A DNA stretch of 64,000 bases from Halobacteriovorax sp. Lineage in GTDB: Bacteria; Bdellovibrionota; Bacteriovoracia; Bacteriovoracales; Bacteriovoracaceae. The translations under genes and the position numbers were made by a program. How positions within the stretch are numbered: position 1 is the first letter of the stretch; each line of letters opens with the position of its first letter. The notes beneath the pieces were generated by a model, which had not been told where the DNA came from, made no database searches, and saw only the letters and a program-made list of their open reading frames with translations. Shown in pieces: positions 47,634 through 56,710 of the stretch. Location of the stretch: contig JAIFLR010000016.1 of NCBI GenBank assembly GCA_020048985.1, positions 19,912-83,911 on the forward strand, in the 5' to 3' direction.

Positions 47634-48605
47634 ATGAAATTTATAATTACCTTTGTTCTCACTTCATTTATTTTGGCCTCAACCTTTTACGGGTTGATTC
47701 TAGCAGTTGATCCCTATAATAAATTTGGGAATAACCTTTTTGGATTTGAAACCAAGGCGGTGGACTTTGCACGCCAAAATAAATTTAATCAAGTAGAACA
47801 CGCCAAGGTCGACTATACCGCCTTTCTCATGGGAAGCAGCTCGGCGCACCGTTATATGACCAAAGAGATTAACCGCCTGAGCGGCCTCGTTTCTTATAAT
47901 TATTCAACTCAAAGTGCTACTCCTGAAGATTACATCTCCATGACTCGTCATATTCTGAGCAAGTTTAAACCCAAGCTGATTCTTCTCTCCATGGAATTTG
48001 AAGTTTTAAACGAAAATACAAAAACCGATGATATGTTTTATTCTTCCCCTTTAAAAAAATTCTTGAAAGAAATTCCCGCCGAAGAACTCAAGGCCCCATT
48101 ATTTAATGATAGTTACCTGACTCTTGAAGCGATTGTGGATTCAGTAAAGGTGATTTGGGTTAATCTTTTTGGCGAGGCCCGCCACCCCTACCTTGAGCAT
48201 GGTGATCATATTGTTGAACCCACCCCAAAAAGTATTGTGGTCAAACAGTTTAGTTATCCAGACTATACATTTTCTCCAAGACGTATTGAGTATCTTAAGA
48301 TGATGAAAGATTTAGGGGATAAGAACGGCTTTAAGGTCATGGTGTTTACCTCACCACTATCTTACGAGCATCTTTCCAGAATTAACCAAGACCCAAGTCT
48401 TAAGGCCAAACACGCCGAATTCAAGTCGACACTGGTTGATATATTTGGGGAGATTTACGATTTTCAAAATGAAGGGATTAAGCCCTTCGATACCACGCGC
48501 TTTTTTCGTGACTCAAATCACCCAACTCATGAATTCTCTACGATGGTTCTAGAAGAAATTTTTGGAAAAAATCCACCGACTTTTGGCAGACTGATTAAGA
48601 AATAG
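47634..48605 (+). CDS. Membrane-anchored SGNH-like protein (DltD-like role)
   Basis: Protein of 323 aa with one N-terminal membrane anchor (residues 4-24) and an extracytoplasmic domain. A Ser cluster GSSS at 67-70 after strand 1 and the C-terminal pair Asp293/His296 in RDSNHPTHEF match the SGNH-hydrolase/DltD layout. It begins one base after the MBOAT stop and is the last gene of the Dlt-like unit, so it probably helps transfer the acyl group onto the polymer. Its 3' end overlaps the convergent heptosyltransferase-like gene by 11 bases. Confidence 0.72.
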   Translation: MKFIITFVLTSFILASTFYGLILAVDPYNKFGNNLFGFETKAVDFARQNKFNQVEHAKVDYTAFLMGSSSAHRYMTKEINRLSGLVSYNYSTQSATPEDYISMTRHILSKFKPKLILLSMEFEVLNENTKTDDMFYSSPLKKFLKEIPAEELKAPLFNDSYLTLEAIVDSVKVIWVNLFGEARHPYLEHGDHIVEPTPKSIVVKQFSYPDYTFSPRRIEYLKMMKDLGDKNGFKVMVFTSPLSYEHLSRINQDPSLKAKHAEFKSTLVDIFGEIYDFQNEGIKPFDTTRFFRDSNHPTHEFSTMVLEEIFGKNPPTFGRLIKK

Positions 48606-49626
48606 TCGCGAGCACTGATTTGATTTCTATATCTTCCGCACATTTAAAGTGACCCAAAGGACAGGCCTTGTGGCCGTGAAGACCACAGGGTCTGCAGCTT
48701 AATAGATTTCCCATGTCCACTACGACAGAATCATCTGCAAGAGGCGTGTAACCAAATTCCTGGACGGTAGAGCAAAAAATGGCGGTGGTTTTCGCATTCA
48801 CACAAGACGCCAGATGCAGAGGGGCCGAATCATTCACAAAAACGCGCTTGGCATTTTTCATCAGGGCGGCAGAATCCAGAAGATTCAAAGCGCCGCAGAG
48901 GTTTTCAGTATTAGGTATATCTTTTCGAATCCGGTCACAGAGATCCTTATCAGAAGGCGCACCCGTGAAAAGAACTCGACCGAGCTTTGCCAACTCAACA
49001 GTGAGTTCACGGTACTTATGCTCACTCCAGGCCTTGGTAAACCAAACAGAAGCAGGAGCAACTACAAAATAATCCCCATGAACATGCGGGACCACTTTGG
49101 CGAAATGTTTCTCCATTAAAGGGAGCTCTGGCTTATAAATTTTTGAGTTATCCACAATCTTTAAAGTCGGGTCGGCTTTTTGCAGAAGCTGCAGATTTCT
49201 CTGAACCTCGTGCCAGACACCGCTCATGGTTTTATGAGGAATGAGATGATTTACTTTATGGGTGTAAAAGAAACTCAGCGGATTCTGCGCAAATCCTGCC
49301 TTAAAAGGGGAATGCATGAGGGCCGAAACCAAGCCGCTATTAAAATGGCGATGAAGATTAAAAACCATATCAAAGCGAATTTTTCTCAGCTCTGAAATCA
49401 ACCGCAGGAGATTTCTGGTCTTGCCACCCTGCTTGTCCCAAACCCAGACCTTATCAACACTAGTTAGGCCCTGAATCACCCCTTCGTTTCCTCGTCTGAG
49501 GAAAAAATGAATCTGCGAATTCGGGTATTGGGTTTTGACGGCACGTGCAAAGTGGCTAGCGAGGATCGTGTCACCAATGAAGGCGGTTTGGATTATAAGA
49601 ATTGTTGTGGGCGAGGCATCATTCAT
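48595..49626 (-). CDS. GT9-family (heptosyltransferase-like) glycosyltransferase
   Basis: Protein of 343 aa of the ADP-heptose:LPS heptosyltransferase family. Segments ILIIQTAFIGDTILASHFA at the N terminus and FVNDSAPLHLASCVNAKTTAIF in the donor domain are characteristic (VGxDSGxxHxA equivalent). A Cys-rich end (LSCRPCGLHGHKACPLGHFKC) is common in this family. It would extend the LPS inner core. It is divergent from the WaaE-like gene 22 bases away, suggesting that both serve the LPS core. Confidence 0.87.
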   Translation of the reverse strand: MNDASPTTILIIQTAFIGDTILASHFARAVKTQYPNSQIHFFLRRGNEGVIQGLTSVDKVWVWDKQGGKTRNLLRLISELRKIRFDMVFNLHRHFNSGLVSALMHSPFKAGFAQNPLSFFYTHKVNHLIPHKTMSGVWHEVQRNLQLLQKADPTLKIVDNSKIYKPELPLMEKHFAKVVPHVHGDYFVVAPASVWFTKAWSEHKYRELTVELAKLGRVLFTGAPSDKDLCDRIRKDIPNTENLCGALNLLDSAALMKNAKRVFVNDSAPLHLASCVNAKTTAIFCSTVQEFGYTPLADDSVVVDMGNLLSCRPCGLHGHKACPLGHFKCAEDIEIKSVLATIS

Positions 49627-49648
49627 ACGTTAAGATTATCACATAATT

Positions 49649-50437
49649 ATGGAAAAAATCACTGCGATAATCCCCACATTTAACGAAGAGTTGCATATCA
49701 AGGAAGCGATCGAATCGGTGCTTTGGTGTGATGAAATCATCGTGGTGGATTCATTTTCTAAAGACAAAACCGTGGAGATCATCAAAAGTTTTCCGCAGGT
49801 GAGACTTTTGAAGCACGAATACGAGCACTCAGCGGCCCAAAAAAACTGGACCATTCCCCAGGCCACTCACCCCTGGATTTTTCTCCTCGATGCGGATGAA
49901 AGACCAACTCCGGAGTTAGTGGAAGAAGTTAAAGCGGTAGTCAAAGCGGGAACCAAGTACTCTGCGTTTTGGATTTACCGAAGAAACAACTTTATGGGCA
50001 AACGAATCAACTACTCGGGCTGGCAGTCTGACAAAGTGATTCGCCTCTTTAAAAAAGATGAATGCCGCTACCAGAATAAACATGTCCACGCAGAAATTGA
50101 AACGAAGGGTGGAATCAGTATTCTAAAACACAAACTGATCCATTATACCTATAAAGATCTCGAGTCATACCTCAAGAAAGCTGACCGCTATACAACGTGG
50201 GGGGCCTTGGACCGCTACCATAAATTTCAAAAATCGGGTCGCACCATTGGACTGCCCTATTTGATTCTTCGCCCCTTTGGCCGTTTCATCAGACACTACT
50301 TTTGGCGTTTAGGAATATTAGACGGGACTCACGGTTTCGTGGTTTCAGCATTGGCCTCTTATAATGTTTTTATTCGGGCAGTGAAAATTTGGCGTTTGCA
50401 AAACGGCGAGAAGCTTGAAGATCAGTTTAAGAAATAA
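49649..50437 (+). CDS. GT2-family LPS core glycosyltransferase (WaaE/KdtX-like)
   Basis: Protein of 262 aa with a GT-A fold: IIPTFNEELHIKEAIESV, IVVDSFSKDKT, FLLDADERPTPELVEEV and the segment FMGKRINYSGWQSDKVIRLF that is typical of WaaE/KdtX. These enzymes add a glucose-type residue to the inner-core heptose. The C-terminal part (RFIRHYFWRLGILDGTHGF) is also family-typical. Divergent from the heptosyltransferase-like gene. Confidence 0.88.
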   Translation: MEKITAIIPTFNEELHIKEAIESVLWCDEIIVVDSFSKDKTVEIIKSFPQVRLLKHEYEHSAAQKNWTIPQATHPWIFLLDADERPTPELVEEVKAVVKAGTKYSAFWIYRRNNFMGKRINYSGWQSDKVIRLFKKDECRYQNKHVHAEIETKGGISILKHKLIHYTYKDLESYLKKADRYTTWGALDRYHKFQKSGRTIGLPYLILRPFGRFIRHYFWRLGILDGTHGFVVSALASYNVFIRAVKIWRLQNGEKLEDQFKK

Positions 50438-50613
50438 GTTTGATCAAATCCTGAAAGAAATAGAAGAATAGTCCTAACTTCGTTCCTAGGTACACAAATT
50501 TAAAAAGTGATGCAGTGTTTTTCATAGTGGCGTGATCATAGCCTTTCCTGATATGAGGATGGTGAAAATCCCGCTAATCTGGTAATTTTTACTCTCAAAC
50601 CGAGGAATTCCCC

Positions 50614-51105
50614 ATGAAACTTCAAGAACTTATAGGCCAAACAGACCTGGATATGACGCTCGCTCATGTCAAAGCTTTCTTCCTGGGAGTCATGAGTGCA
50701 GAGAAGCCACTTCCCTTTGTTAAGGCGATGGAAGAGATGCTTGCGGAAACTCCTGAGGCCAAGACACTACTTGAGCCAGAACTTAAAAAGCTTTGGGATG
50801 AACTGGCACAGAATAAAACGACTGAACTTCAAAACTTCTTCCCTAAGTCTTCTGACTTAAAAGATTTTTTATCAAACGCCAAAGATCAGCTGGATTATTA
50901 CCTTACGGCCATGAGTTTATCAGGCACTAATACTGAATCGTGCAAGAACGAAGATATGGCTGACTTGATTGATGAATTAGAAGATTCAGTTATGGACCTT
51001 GATGAGTACCTAAGCGAAGAATCCCCAGATCAAGCTGAAGGCGAAGAGATGAAAGACATGTTGCTTGAAGCTTGGCAGGATTATTTAGACACCACTGGTA
51101 AGTAA
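50614..51105 (+). CDS. Acidic helical protein, unknown function
   Basis: Cytoplasmic protein of 163 aa, rich in Glu and Asp with predicted helices throughout. No signal or membrane segment. The C-terminal part (SLSGTNTESCKNEDMADL followed by DELEDSVMDLDEYL) is loosely reminiscent of UPF0149/YecA-like helical proteins, but I cannot assign a family. A GAGGA ribosome site lies about 7 bases before the ATG. It stands alone in a 176-bp and 77-bp gapped interval. Confidence 0.7.
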   Translation: MKLQELIGQTDLDMTLAHVKAFFLGVMSAEKPLPFVKAMEEMLAETPEAKTLLEPELKKLWDELAQNKTTELQNFFPKSSDLKDFLSNAKDQLDYYLTAMSLSGTNTESCKNEDMADLIDELEDSVMDLDEYLSEESPDQAEGEEMKDMLLEAWQDYLDTTGK

Positions 51106-51182
51106 TTTCCAAAATTGAACTTAGATCGAATTATTTCAAAAAATTGAGGCATCAAGTGACTCTCCTGAGTTAATTACGTTTC

Positions 51183-51341
51183 ATGGAAACGCTAATTGCA
51201 AAATGGGTAAGAGAGACAATAAATGAGTACAACCTTGCGAAGGCCAATCATAATCTCTTCAAAATGAGTGAAATGGATCTTCTCAAGAAAGCCCTCCTGA
51301 CAATGAGGGATAAGCTCCTGAAAAATCAAGGTCCTCAATGA
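51183..51341 (+). CDS. Small hypothetical ORF (52 aa)
   Basis: A 52-aa helical, Lys/Leu-rich ORF (begins METLIAKWVRETINEYN). No clear ribosome site precedes the ATG. Its main support is that its TGA overlaps the ATG of the next gene as ATGA, and that next ATG has an AAGG site inside this ORF. No function can be assigned. Confidence 0.4.
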   Translation: METLIAKWVRETINEYNLAKANHNLFKMSEMDLLKKALLTMRDKLLKNQGPQ

Positions 51342-51586
51342 AAAGATGCATCCTGCCGATAAGATTATGCATGAATACAACCAAATCAATGGCAGAGCTT
51401 TATAATTTATTTGAAGGACTTAAAGGCCCAACAGCAGCCAGGGAACTTATTATTGCTATTTTACATAATAATATCGCAGATATTCAGGATGAAGGTTTAC
51501 TGCTGACAGCTGAAGAGTTGGATAAGAGAGTCGAAGCTCATATCAACGATTATTTAGAAGTCGCCAAAAAAACTAACGTCGCCTAG
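51338..51586 (+). CDS. Small hypothetical protein (82 aa)
   Basis: Protein of 82 aa with a helical, acidic C-terminal half (MAELYNLFEGLKGPTAARE, then LLTAEELDKRVEAHINDYL). The start at 51338 is supported by AAGG 6 bases upstream and by the ATGA overlap with the preceding small ORF; internal ATGs at 51371 and 51389 are alternatives and would remove a basic N terminus. It ends 4 bases inside the convergent queC gene. Function unknown. Confidence 0.6.
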   Translation: MKRCILPIRLCMNTTKSMAELYNLFEGLKGPTAARELIIAILHNNIADIQDEGLLLTAEELDKRVEAHINDYLEVAKKTNVA

Positions 51587-52290
51587 ACAATCAAATTTAA
51601 AATCTGATCACGATAAGAATATTTAAACTCAGGATGCTCGAGAGAAAAAATCTTCAGCCCTGAGTTTCTCAGTTTGCAGGCCGGGCACTTGAGACATCCT
51701 GCTTTTTCAATCCCCTCATAACAAGTAATAGTATTCTCGAGCAAAAATTCCAACACTCCTAAGTTTAACCCCATCTCCATGGTTTCTTTTTTTGTCATTG
51801 AGACTAAGGGAGTGCGAATCTCAAAAGACTCATCAGCAAAATCCATTCGGAGTGCCGTTTGAATCACGTCCATATAAGCGCGAGAGCAGTCCCGGTAGCC
51901 AGAGTTGGCCGCCTCTAGTTCCATCACACCAAGATAAATACAACTGGCCCCCAGAGACTGAGCATGAATGCCTGCAAGTCTTGCCATCAAACCATTTCTT
52001 CCTACGACTAAAGTATTCGGGGCATCACCTGTTTTGTGCTCAATTTTTTTATCAGATCCAATAAGTGCACTCTCAGTTATTTTTGAAAGGCAATCAAGGT
52101 TGATTTCGACATGATCAACTTTAAAGTAATCAGAGATTTTGCGAGCACGGTCTAGCTCAGTGGCGTGGCGCTGGTTATAAGTGAAGGAAACTGAGAGCAC
52201 GTTGCTCGCTCCAAACTCTTTCACCGCTAGGGCGAGGCACAGGCTTGAATCCATACCGCCAGAATGCACAACAACTGCTTTTTTATTCAT
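51583..52290 (-). CDS. queC: 7-cyano-7-deazaguanine synthase QueC
   Basis: Protein of 235 aa that converts 7-carboxy-7-deazaguanine to preQ0 with ATP and ammonia, in queuosine synthesis. The PP-loop motif VVHSGGMDSSL is at the N terminus. The C-terminal zinc-binding Cys set is in CYEGIEKAGCLKCPACK. GRNGLMARLAG and ANSGYRDCSRAY are also typical. The ATG at 52290 overlaps the galE stop by one base (TAATG), so queC is translationally coupled to galE. No other queuosine gene is seen in the window. Confidence 0.95.
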   Translation of the reverse strand: MNKKAVVVHSGGMDSSLCLALAVKEFGASNVLSVSFTYNQRHATELDRARKISDYFKVDHVEINLDCLSKITESALIGSDKKIEHKTGDAPNTLVVGRNGLMARLAGIHAQSLGASCIYLGVMELEAANSGYRDCSRAYMDVIQTALRMDFADESFEIRTPLVSMTKKETMEMGLNLGVLEFLLENTITCYEGIEKAGCLKCPACKLRNSGLKIFSLEHPEFKYSYRDQILNLIV

Positions 52291-53264
52291 TAGTAGCGTC
52301 CGCTCTTTTCCCATTCATAGGCCGATTTAATAATGAGATCTAAATCATCATACTTTGGTTTCCAGCCCAAGACTCTACCGATTTTTTCGGCCTTCGACAT
52401 CACCACCGCGGGGTCACCCGCTCGGCGTGGCGTTTCTTCAGCTTTGATATTAATCCCTGTGATAAGGCGTACTTTATTAATCACTTCTTTCACACTGAAT
52501 CCGTGGCCATAACCACAGTTCATGATGTCGGCCGTTCCACCTTTGGCGAGATATTCCAAAGCTTTCACGTGGGCATCGGCCAGATCACTCACATGAATAT
52601 AATCGCGAATACATGTACCATCAGGAGTTGGATAATCAGTTCCAAAAACTTTCATATGATCACGTTTTCCACAAGCTGTTTCACAGGCGACTTTAATTAA
52701 ATGCGTGGCACCCGGAAATGACTGCCCGATTTGTCCTTCAGGATCAGCTCCAGAAACGTTAAAATAACGAAGGGCCACAAAACGCAGAGGTGAGCTTGCT
52801 GCAGTGTCAGTCAGCATCTGCTCCGTCATGAGTTTTGAATATCCATAAGGATTGATGGGATTTTTAGGTGTCTCTTCTGAAACCCCTCCTCCCTCAGTCA
52901 TCCCATAAACAGCAGCAGTAGAAGAAAAAATAAACTGATGACACTTATGTTTCACGCAGGCAGAAACTAAGCGCAGAGAATTCATGGTATTGTTTGAATA
53001 ATATTTAAGTGGATCGGCGACACTTTCAGGAACTACAATACTTCCTGCAAAATGCAATACGGCCTCAAATTTTTTATCGGCAAATAATTGGTCTAATAAA
53101 TTTTCATCAGACAGATCCCCCTCCACGAGTTCACCGAATGTGATCGCCTGTTTATGGCCAGTAGAGAGATTATCTAAAATCGTCAGTTCATGACCGAGTT
53201 TCCCTAGTGCCTTCACAACGTGCGAGCCAATATATCCGGCCCCGCCAGTGATTAAAATCTTCAT
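52290..53264 (-). CDS. galE: UDP-glucose 4-epimerase GalE
   Basis: Extended short-chain dehydrogenase of 324 aa that interconverts UDP-glucose and UDP-galactose. NAD-binding GGAGYIGSHVV starts the protein. The catalytic Ser and Tyr/Lys are in FSSTAAVYG and NPYGYSKLMTEQ, and DGTCIRDYIHVSDLADAH is a GalE signature. It supplies UDP-galactose for the polysaccharide pathway and is coupled to queC downstream. Confidence 0.95.
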   Translation of the reverse strand: MKILITGGAGYIGSHVVKALGKLGHELTILDNLSTGHKQAITFGELVEGDLSDENLLDQLFADKKFEAVLHFAGSIVVPESVADPLKYYSNNTMNSLRLVSACVKHKCHQFIFSSTAAVYGMTEGGGVSEETPKNPINPYGYSKLMTEQMLTDTAASSPLRFVALRYFNVSGADPEGQIGQSFPGATHLIKVACETACGKRDHMKVFGTDYPTPDGTCIRDYIHVSDLADAHVKALEYLAKGGTADIMNCGYGHGFSVKEVINKVRLITGINIKAEETPRRAGDPAVVMSKAEKIGRVLGWKPKYDDLDLIIKSAYEWEKSGRY

Positions 53265-53275
53265 GCTTAAACCTT

Positions 53276-54643
53276 TTAAAGAGTCTTGAGATATTCTAAC
53301 AAATCCAATCTATTGTCATGAGACAAAAGTTTAAAAGATTCAAAGTAATGACCTTGATTGGAGTGTCCGACTCTTGAGGTATCATAAAGGCGGCGAGACG
53401 TTTCATTTTTAACAGACGCCTCAGTCAGACCCATTTTGACTTCATCGAAACGTTCTTTTTCTCCGGCATTTTTGAGCGAAAATGATTTAGGTCTTTGCAG
53501 CGGATCAATCAAAAGGTCGTAAAGCGTAGGAACGGATGCATTATGCAGATAAGGAAAGCGCGACCAAATTCCCCAAAGCTTTTGGGCCACATAACCAGGC
53601 TCTTTTTTACGCACAGATTGAATCACATCATTCAACGGGTTTATTTCAATCAGCTTATAGAGTTCTTCAGTTAAAGAATTGAGGCGGTCAGGGTCAGTCT
53701 TCACAATCCGCAAAGGAATATGTTTAGTAGCTTCATAAATAGGATGATCAAATTGATCTCTGTTGTGTACCCCATGGCAACCTTGGCAAGTTGTCGCAAA
53801 AATCTTCTGTCCTTTTTCGGCCTTGAGTTTATCAATTTTAAAAGGGTAATTAGGGGGAAGAAATTCGCCCAGGTAATTTTCAGCTTTATGAACACGCTCA
53901 AAGTACTCACGCACATTTTCTGGGGTCTGACCGGCATAGAGTTCTACTGCGATTCCCCATCCACCCAATTCACCGTTACCTTCTCCGTCCCAGAAGGAGC
54001 CGGATTTTCTTTTCTCACCGTACCCCCACAGATGCGGAACCTTAACTTGGCCGCGTGGGGTATTTTCTGGAAATGGGATATTCTGTACTTTATAAAACCA
54101 CGAACGGATGAGACTTGTAGGCACTAACCCTTGGGTCATGTTGGCCATGGATTTATCCGAGAGTCCTTTAGTGAAAGCGAGAGATCTCTCGTGGACTTCT
54201 TTAAAGGCCGGATTAGCTCTTGGCATCGCTCCCCAGACTTTCATTCCTAGGTAAGCGTCCTTTCCAATTTGTCCCACATCAATATTTTTATTTCCCAGAC
54301 CCACAATATATTCACCGGCGGCTTTGCCTGAGTGACAGGCGATGCACCCAAGAACACCGACTTGCATGCCTTCGTAAGGAACTGAAAAAATTCCCTTGGC
54401 CTGATTTTTTTCGAAAATTAAACCCCAGCGCTGATAGATAGGTCCAAGGTTTTGCACCCCGACTCCTTGGCGGCTCATGGTATCGTAGAGCTTAATCAGG
54501 TCTGGCGAAATCGCCATGCCGCGACCTTTATAAAAGAACTGCATATTTTTAAAGGCATCGACTGCTTCCAGATGTCGTTCTGTACGGACATCCTGTGCGA
54601 AGAGAGGTAAACTCAAAAAAGCAAAAATTAATAATTTAATCAT
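53276..54643 (-). CDS. Periplasmic c-type cytochrome with two haem sites
   Basis: Protein of 455 aa with a signal peptide ending near LPLFAQ. Two haem c sites are visible, CIACH near residue 99 and CQGCH near residue 292. The wide spacing and total length resemble the RoxA-like and dihaem cytochrome families rather than small cytochromes c. The segment GIWSRFPYLHNASVPTLYDL after the second haem is common to dihaem peroxidase-like enzymes and RoxA relatives. The oxidised substrate is unknown. It shares a strand with galE, 11 bp away, but a functional link is not evident. Confidence 0.82.
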   Translation of the reverse strand: MIKLLIFAFLSLPLFAQDVRTERHLEAVDAFKNMQFFYKGRGMAISPDLIKLYDTMSRQGVGVQNLGPIYQRWGLIFEKNQAKGIFSVPYEGMQVGVLGCIACHSGKAAGEYIVGLGNKNIDVGQIGKDAYLGMKVWGAMPRANPAFKEVHERSLAFTKGLSDKSMANMTQGLVPTSLIRSWFYKVQNIPFPENTPRGQVKVPHLWGYGEKRKSGSFWDGEGNGELGGWGIAVELYAGQTPENVREYFERVHKAENYLGEFLPPNYPFKIDKLKAEKGQKIFATTCQGCHGVHNRDQFDHPIYEATKHIPLRIVKTDPDRLNSLTEELYKLIEINPLNDVIQSVRKKEPGYVAQKLWGIWSRFPYLHNASVPTLYDLLIDPLQRPKSFSLKNAGEKERFDEVKMGLTEASVKNETSRRLYDTSRVGHSNQGHYFESFKLLSHDNRLDLLEYLKTL

Positions 54644-54692
54644 TGGGAAACGCTATCAAAGTGATAACCATTGGCAAAGGCTCTGAGAGACA

Positions 54693-55787
54693 ATGAAAGG
54701 TTCTCCGACTAAAACAATCTGTTTTTTTAACTCTAATAAGGCCTGGGGCGGCGGCGAGAAATGGCACTATTCAACTGCCATGGAGCTTAAGCGCCGGGGT
54801 TATAACACAATTCTTGTGACTAATCTGCGCTCAGAGCTGCGCACTAAAGGTGTGAGCGCTGGCCTGAATGTTTATTCGTTTCTCATTGGTAATTTAAGTT
54901 TTCTCAATCCCTTTAAACTCCTCGTTTTGTTTTTCTTTTTTAAAACCAAGAATGTCGACACCATCATCATGAATTTACCGGCCGATTTAAAAAGTGCTGG
55001 CATTGCCGCCCGTCTGGCCGGTGTAAAAAATATTATGTACCGCCGAGGAATGCCCCATCCTCTTCGCAGCACTTGGCTCAATCGTTTTCTGTTTCAAAAA
55101 GTCCTGACGAAAGTCATCGTCAACTCAGAAGAGATCGGCAGAAGTTTATCGGCAGGAAATGAATCCTGGTTTCCCAAAGACAAGATGGTGCTGGTTTATA
55201 ATGGCGTGGATACCCAGGCGAGAATTGATACTTCCAAGATTCTTTACCAGAAAAAAAACAATGAATTTGTGATTGGAAATGCCGGGCGCCTTACTTCTCA
55301 GAAAGGGCAAAAACACTTAATTGAGATGGCCGAGAATTTGAAATCTCAAGGCGTAAAATTCCATGTTCTGATTGCGGGCGAAGGGGAACTCAGGTCATCT
55401 CTAGTGGAAATGATTAAGGCCAAGAACTTACAAGAAGAAGTGACTCTCCTTGGTCACGTGAATGATATCGCGGCCTTTATGAATTCCCTTGATCTGTTTG
55501 TTTTCCCGTCTCACTTCGAGGGCTCTGCCAACACCTTGATTGAAACCTTGTTTTATCAAAAACCGATTGTCGCCTTTAACGTGAGTTCTAACCCGGAAAT
55601 CATTCAGCATAACGTGAATGGACTGCTGGCCAAAGCTTTTGATTCTGTGGATCTGACAAAATGCGTGGTGGAACTTATGAACTCTCCCCAGTTAAGGGAA
55701 GAGTTTGTGAAAAATGGTGAAAATATAGTCAAAGAGAAATTTGATAATCAGAAAATCTTGGAAGTAGTTGAAAATATGATAGTATAA
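54693..55787 (+). CDS. GT4-family glycosyltransferase
   Basis: GT-B protein of 364 aa. AWGGGEKWHYSTAMELKRRG gives the N-terminal acceptor-side Gly loop, followed by VIGNAGRLTSQKGQKHLIE and the donor motif FPSHFEGSANTLIETLFYQ (EX7E). It is a single gene divergent from the cytochrome and probably belongs to LPS core or O-chain assembly with the other transferases of this stretch. Donor sugar unknown. Confidence 0.9.
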   Translation: MKGSPTKTICFFNSNKAWGGGEKWHYSTAMELKRRGYNTILVTNLRSELRTKGVSAGLNVYSFLIGNLSFLNPFKLLVLFFFFKTKNVDTIIMNLPADLKSAGIAARLAGVKNIMYRRGMPHPLRSTWLNRFLFQKVLTKVIVNSEEIGRSLSAGNESWFPKDKMVLVYNGVDTQARIDTSKILYQKKNNEFVIGNAGRLTSQKGQKHLIEMAENLKSQGVKFHVLIAGEGELRSSLVEMIKAKNLQEEVTLLGHVNDIAAFMNSLDLFVFPSHFEGSANTLIETLFYQKPIVAFNVSSNPEIIQHNVNGLLAKAFDSVDLTKCVVELMNSPQLREEFVKNGENIVKEKFDNQKILEVVENMIV

Positions 55788-55864
55788 CAATAAATGGGCA
55801 CGCTTATTTATCGCAGCATAACCCATTGTAATTGAATAAGTTTATTCAATTAAGACTTCAAAAA

Positions 55865-55893
55865 TTGACTAAAAACTCTATTTTGCGTATAAA
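55865..55893 (+). promoter_or_regulatory. Strong predicted promoter of the GHKL/STAS-SLT operon
   Basis: TTGACT (5 of 6) and TATAAA (5 of 6) are exactly 17 bp apart. The -10 box ends 7 bases before the ATG at 55901, which has no ribosome site, so the transcript should start at the ATG. This is the best sigma-70 match I found in the window. Confidence 0.65.
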
Positions 55894-55900
55894 TATCTAT

Positions 55901-56710
55901 ATGCACCTCACTTTGCCCCAGAAAATTGGATCAGAACGGCTTGATACAGTAATCGAAAGTCTTTCAGTAATGAGAGAAGTCTCTGAATTGAATTTGAATT
56001 GGGAGAGGGTTGAAAAAATTGAACCTGCAGGCCGGGCCATTATTTCAATACTAATAGATCAGGCGATTGAGAAAAATTGTTTGTTGATTCATTCAAATTT
56101 AAATTCAAACATAAAAAAAGATCACCCGTTATTAAAAAATCTTTTCAAAAAAGATGGCTTACCAAAACCAGATCAACATTTTTATAAAGATAATAACTCC
56201 TTTCATATTTGCTGTGAGGGAGGAATAAATCTACTGTATAAAGAAATTCTAACGAGAGATTATATCAACATATTGGACGAAGATTTACTTTTTTCAATTC
56301 AGCTCGTTTTTAATGAATTAATTCAAAATGCAGTTGATCACTCAACATCAGAACGTTACTACGTGTACTTCGGATTGGTTGATGATGAAGTCCACTTTGG
56401 AGTGCTTGATATGGGCGTCACTCTTCCGTCAAAGATGGAGCAGAAATTTAACGCAAAAACTGACATTGATTTTCTTGAAATGAGCCTAAAAGAAGGAATT
56501 ACGACCAGAAGACTTAGGAGTGGGGGGTTAGGCCTCTATCATACGCTTGAAATGATTAAGGAGATGGGTGGGAAATTTGTATTCATAAGCAGAGATGGTC
56601 AAATTCGAAGATATTTCTCCCAAAGAAAAATCAGTCGATTAAAACTGAAGTCTAGACTACATGGGACATGGGTTATGTTTACTTTCAAAATTAAAGGTCA
56701 TACGAAATGA
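55901..56710 (+). CDS. GHKL-type ATP-binding protein
   Basis: Protein of 269 aa. The C-terminal half is a histidine-kinase-like ATPase (GHKL) with N box NELIQNAVDHS (about residues 138-148), G1 LDMGV (about 169-173) and G2 SGGLGLYHT (about 207-215). The N-terminal 100 residues resemble a STAS/anti-sigma-regulator-like domain (HLTLPQKIGSERLDTVIESL). No phospho-acceptor His box is seen, so it is more like an anti-sigma (SpoIIAB-type) ATPase than a sensor kinase. The start at 55901 fits the strong promoter; a TTG at 55832 would lie upstream of it. It overlaps the next gene by ATGA. Confidence 0.82.
   Translation: MHLTLPQKIGSERLDTVIESLSVMREVSELNLNWERVEKIEPAGRAIISILIDQAIEKNCLLIHSNLNSNIKKDHPLLKNLFKKDGLPKPDQHFYKDNNSFHICCEGGINLLYKEILTRDYINILDEDLLFSIQLVFNELIQNAVDHSTSERYYVYFGLVDDEVHFGVLDMGVTLPSKMEQKFNAKTDIDFLEMSLKEGITTRRLRSGGLGLYHTLEMIKEMGGKFVFISRDGQIRRYFSQRKISRLKLKSRLHGTWVMFTFKIKGHTK

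Noticed and set aside
55832..55900. TTG start giving 23 more residues to the GHKL protein
   Set aside because: It lies upstream of a near-consensus promoter whose predicted start of transcription is at the ATG 55901, and it has no ribosome site.
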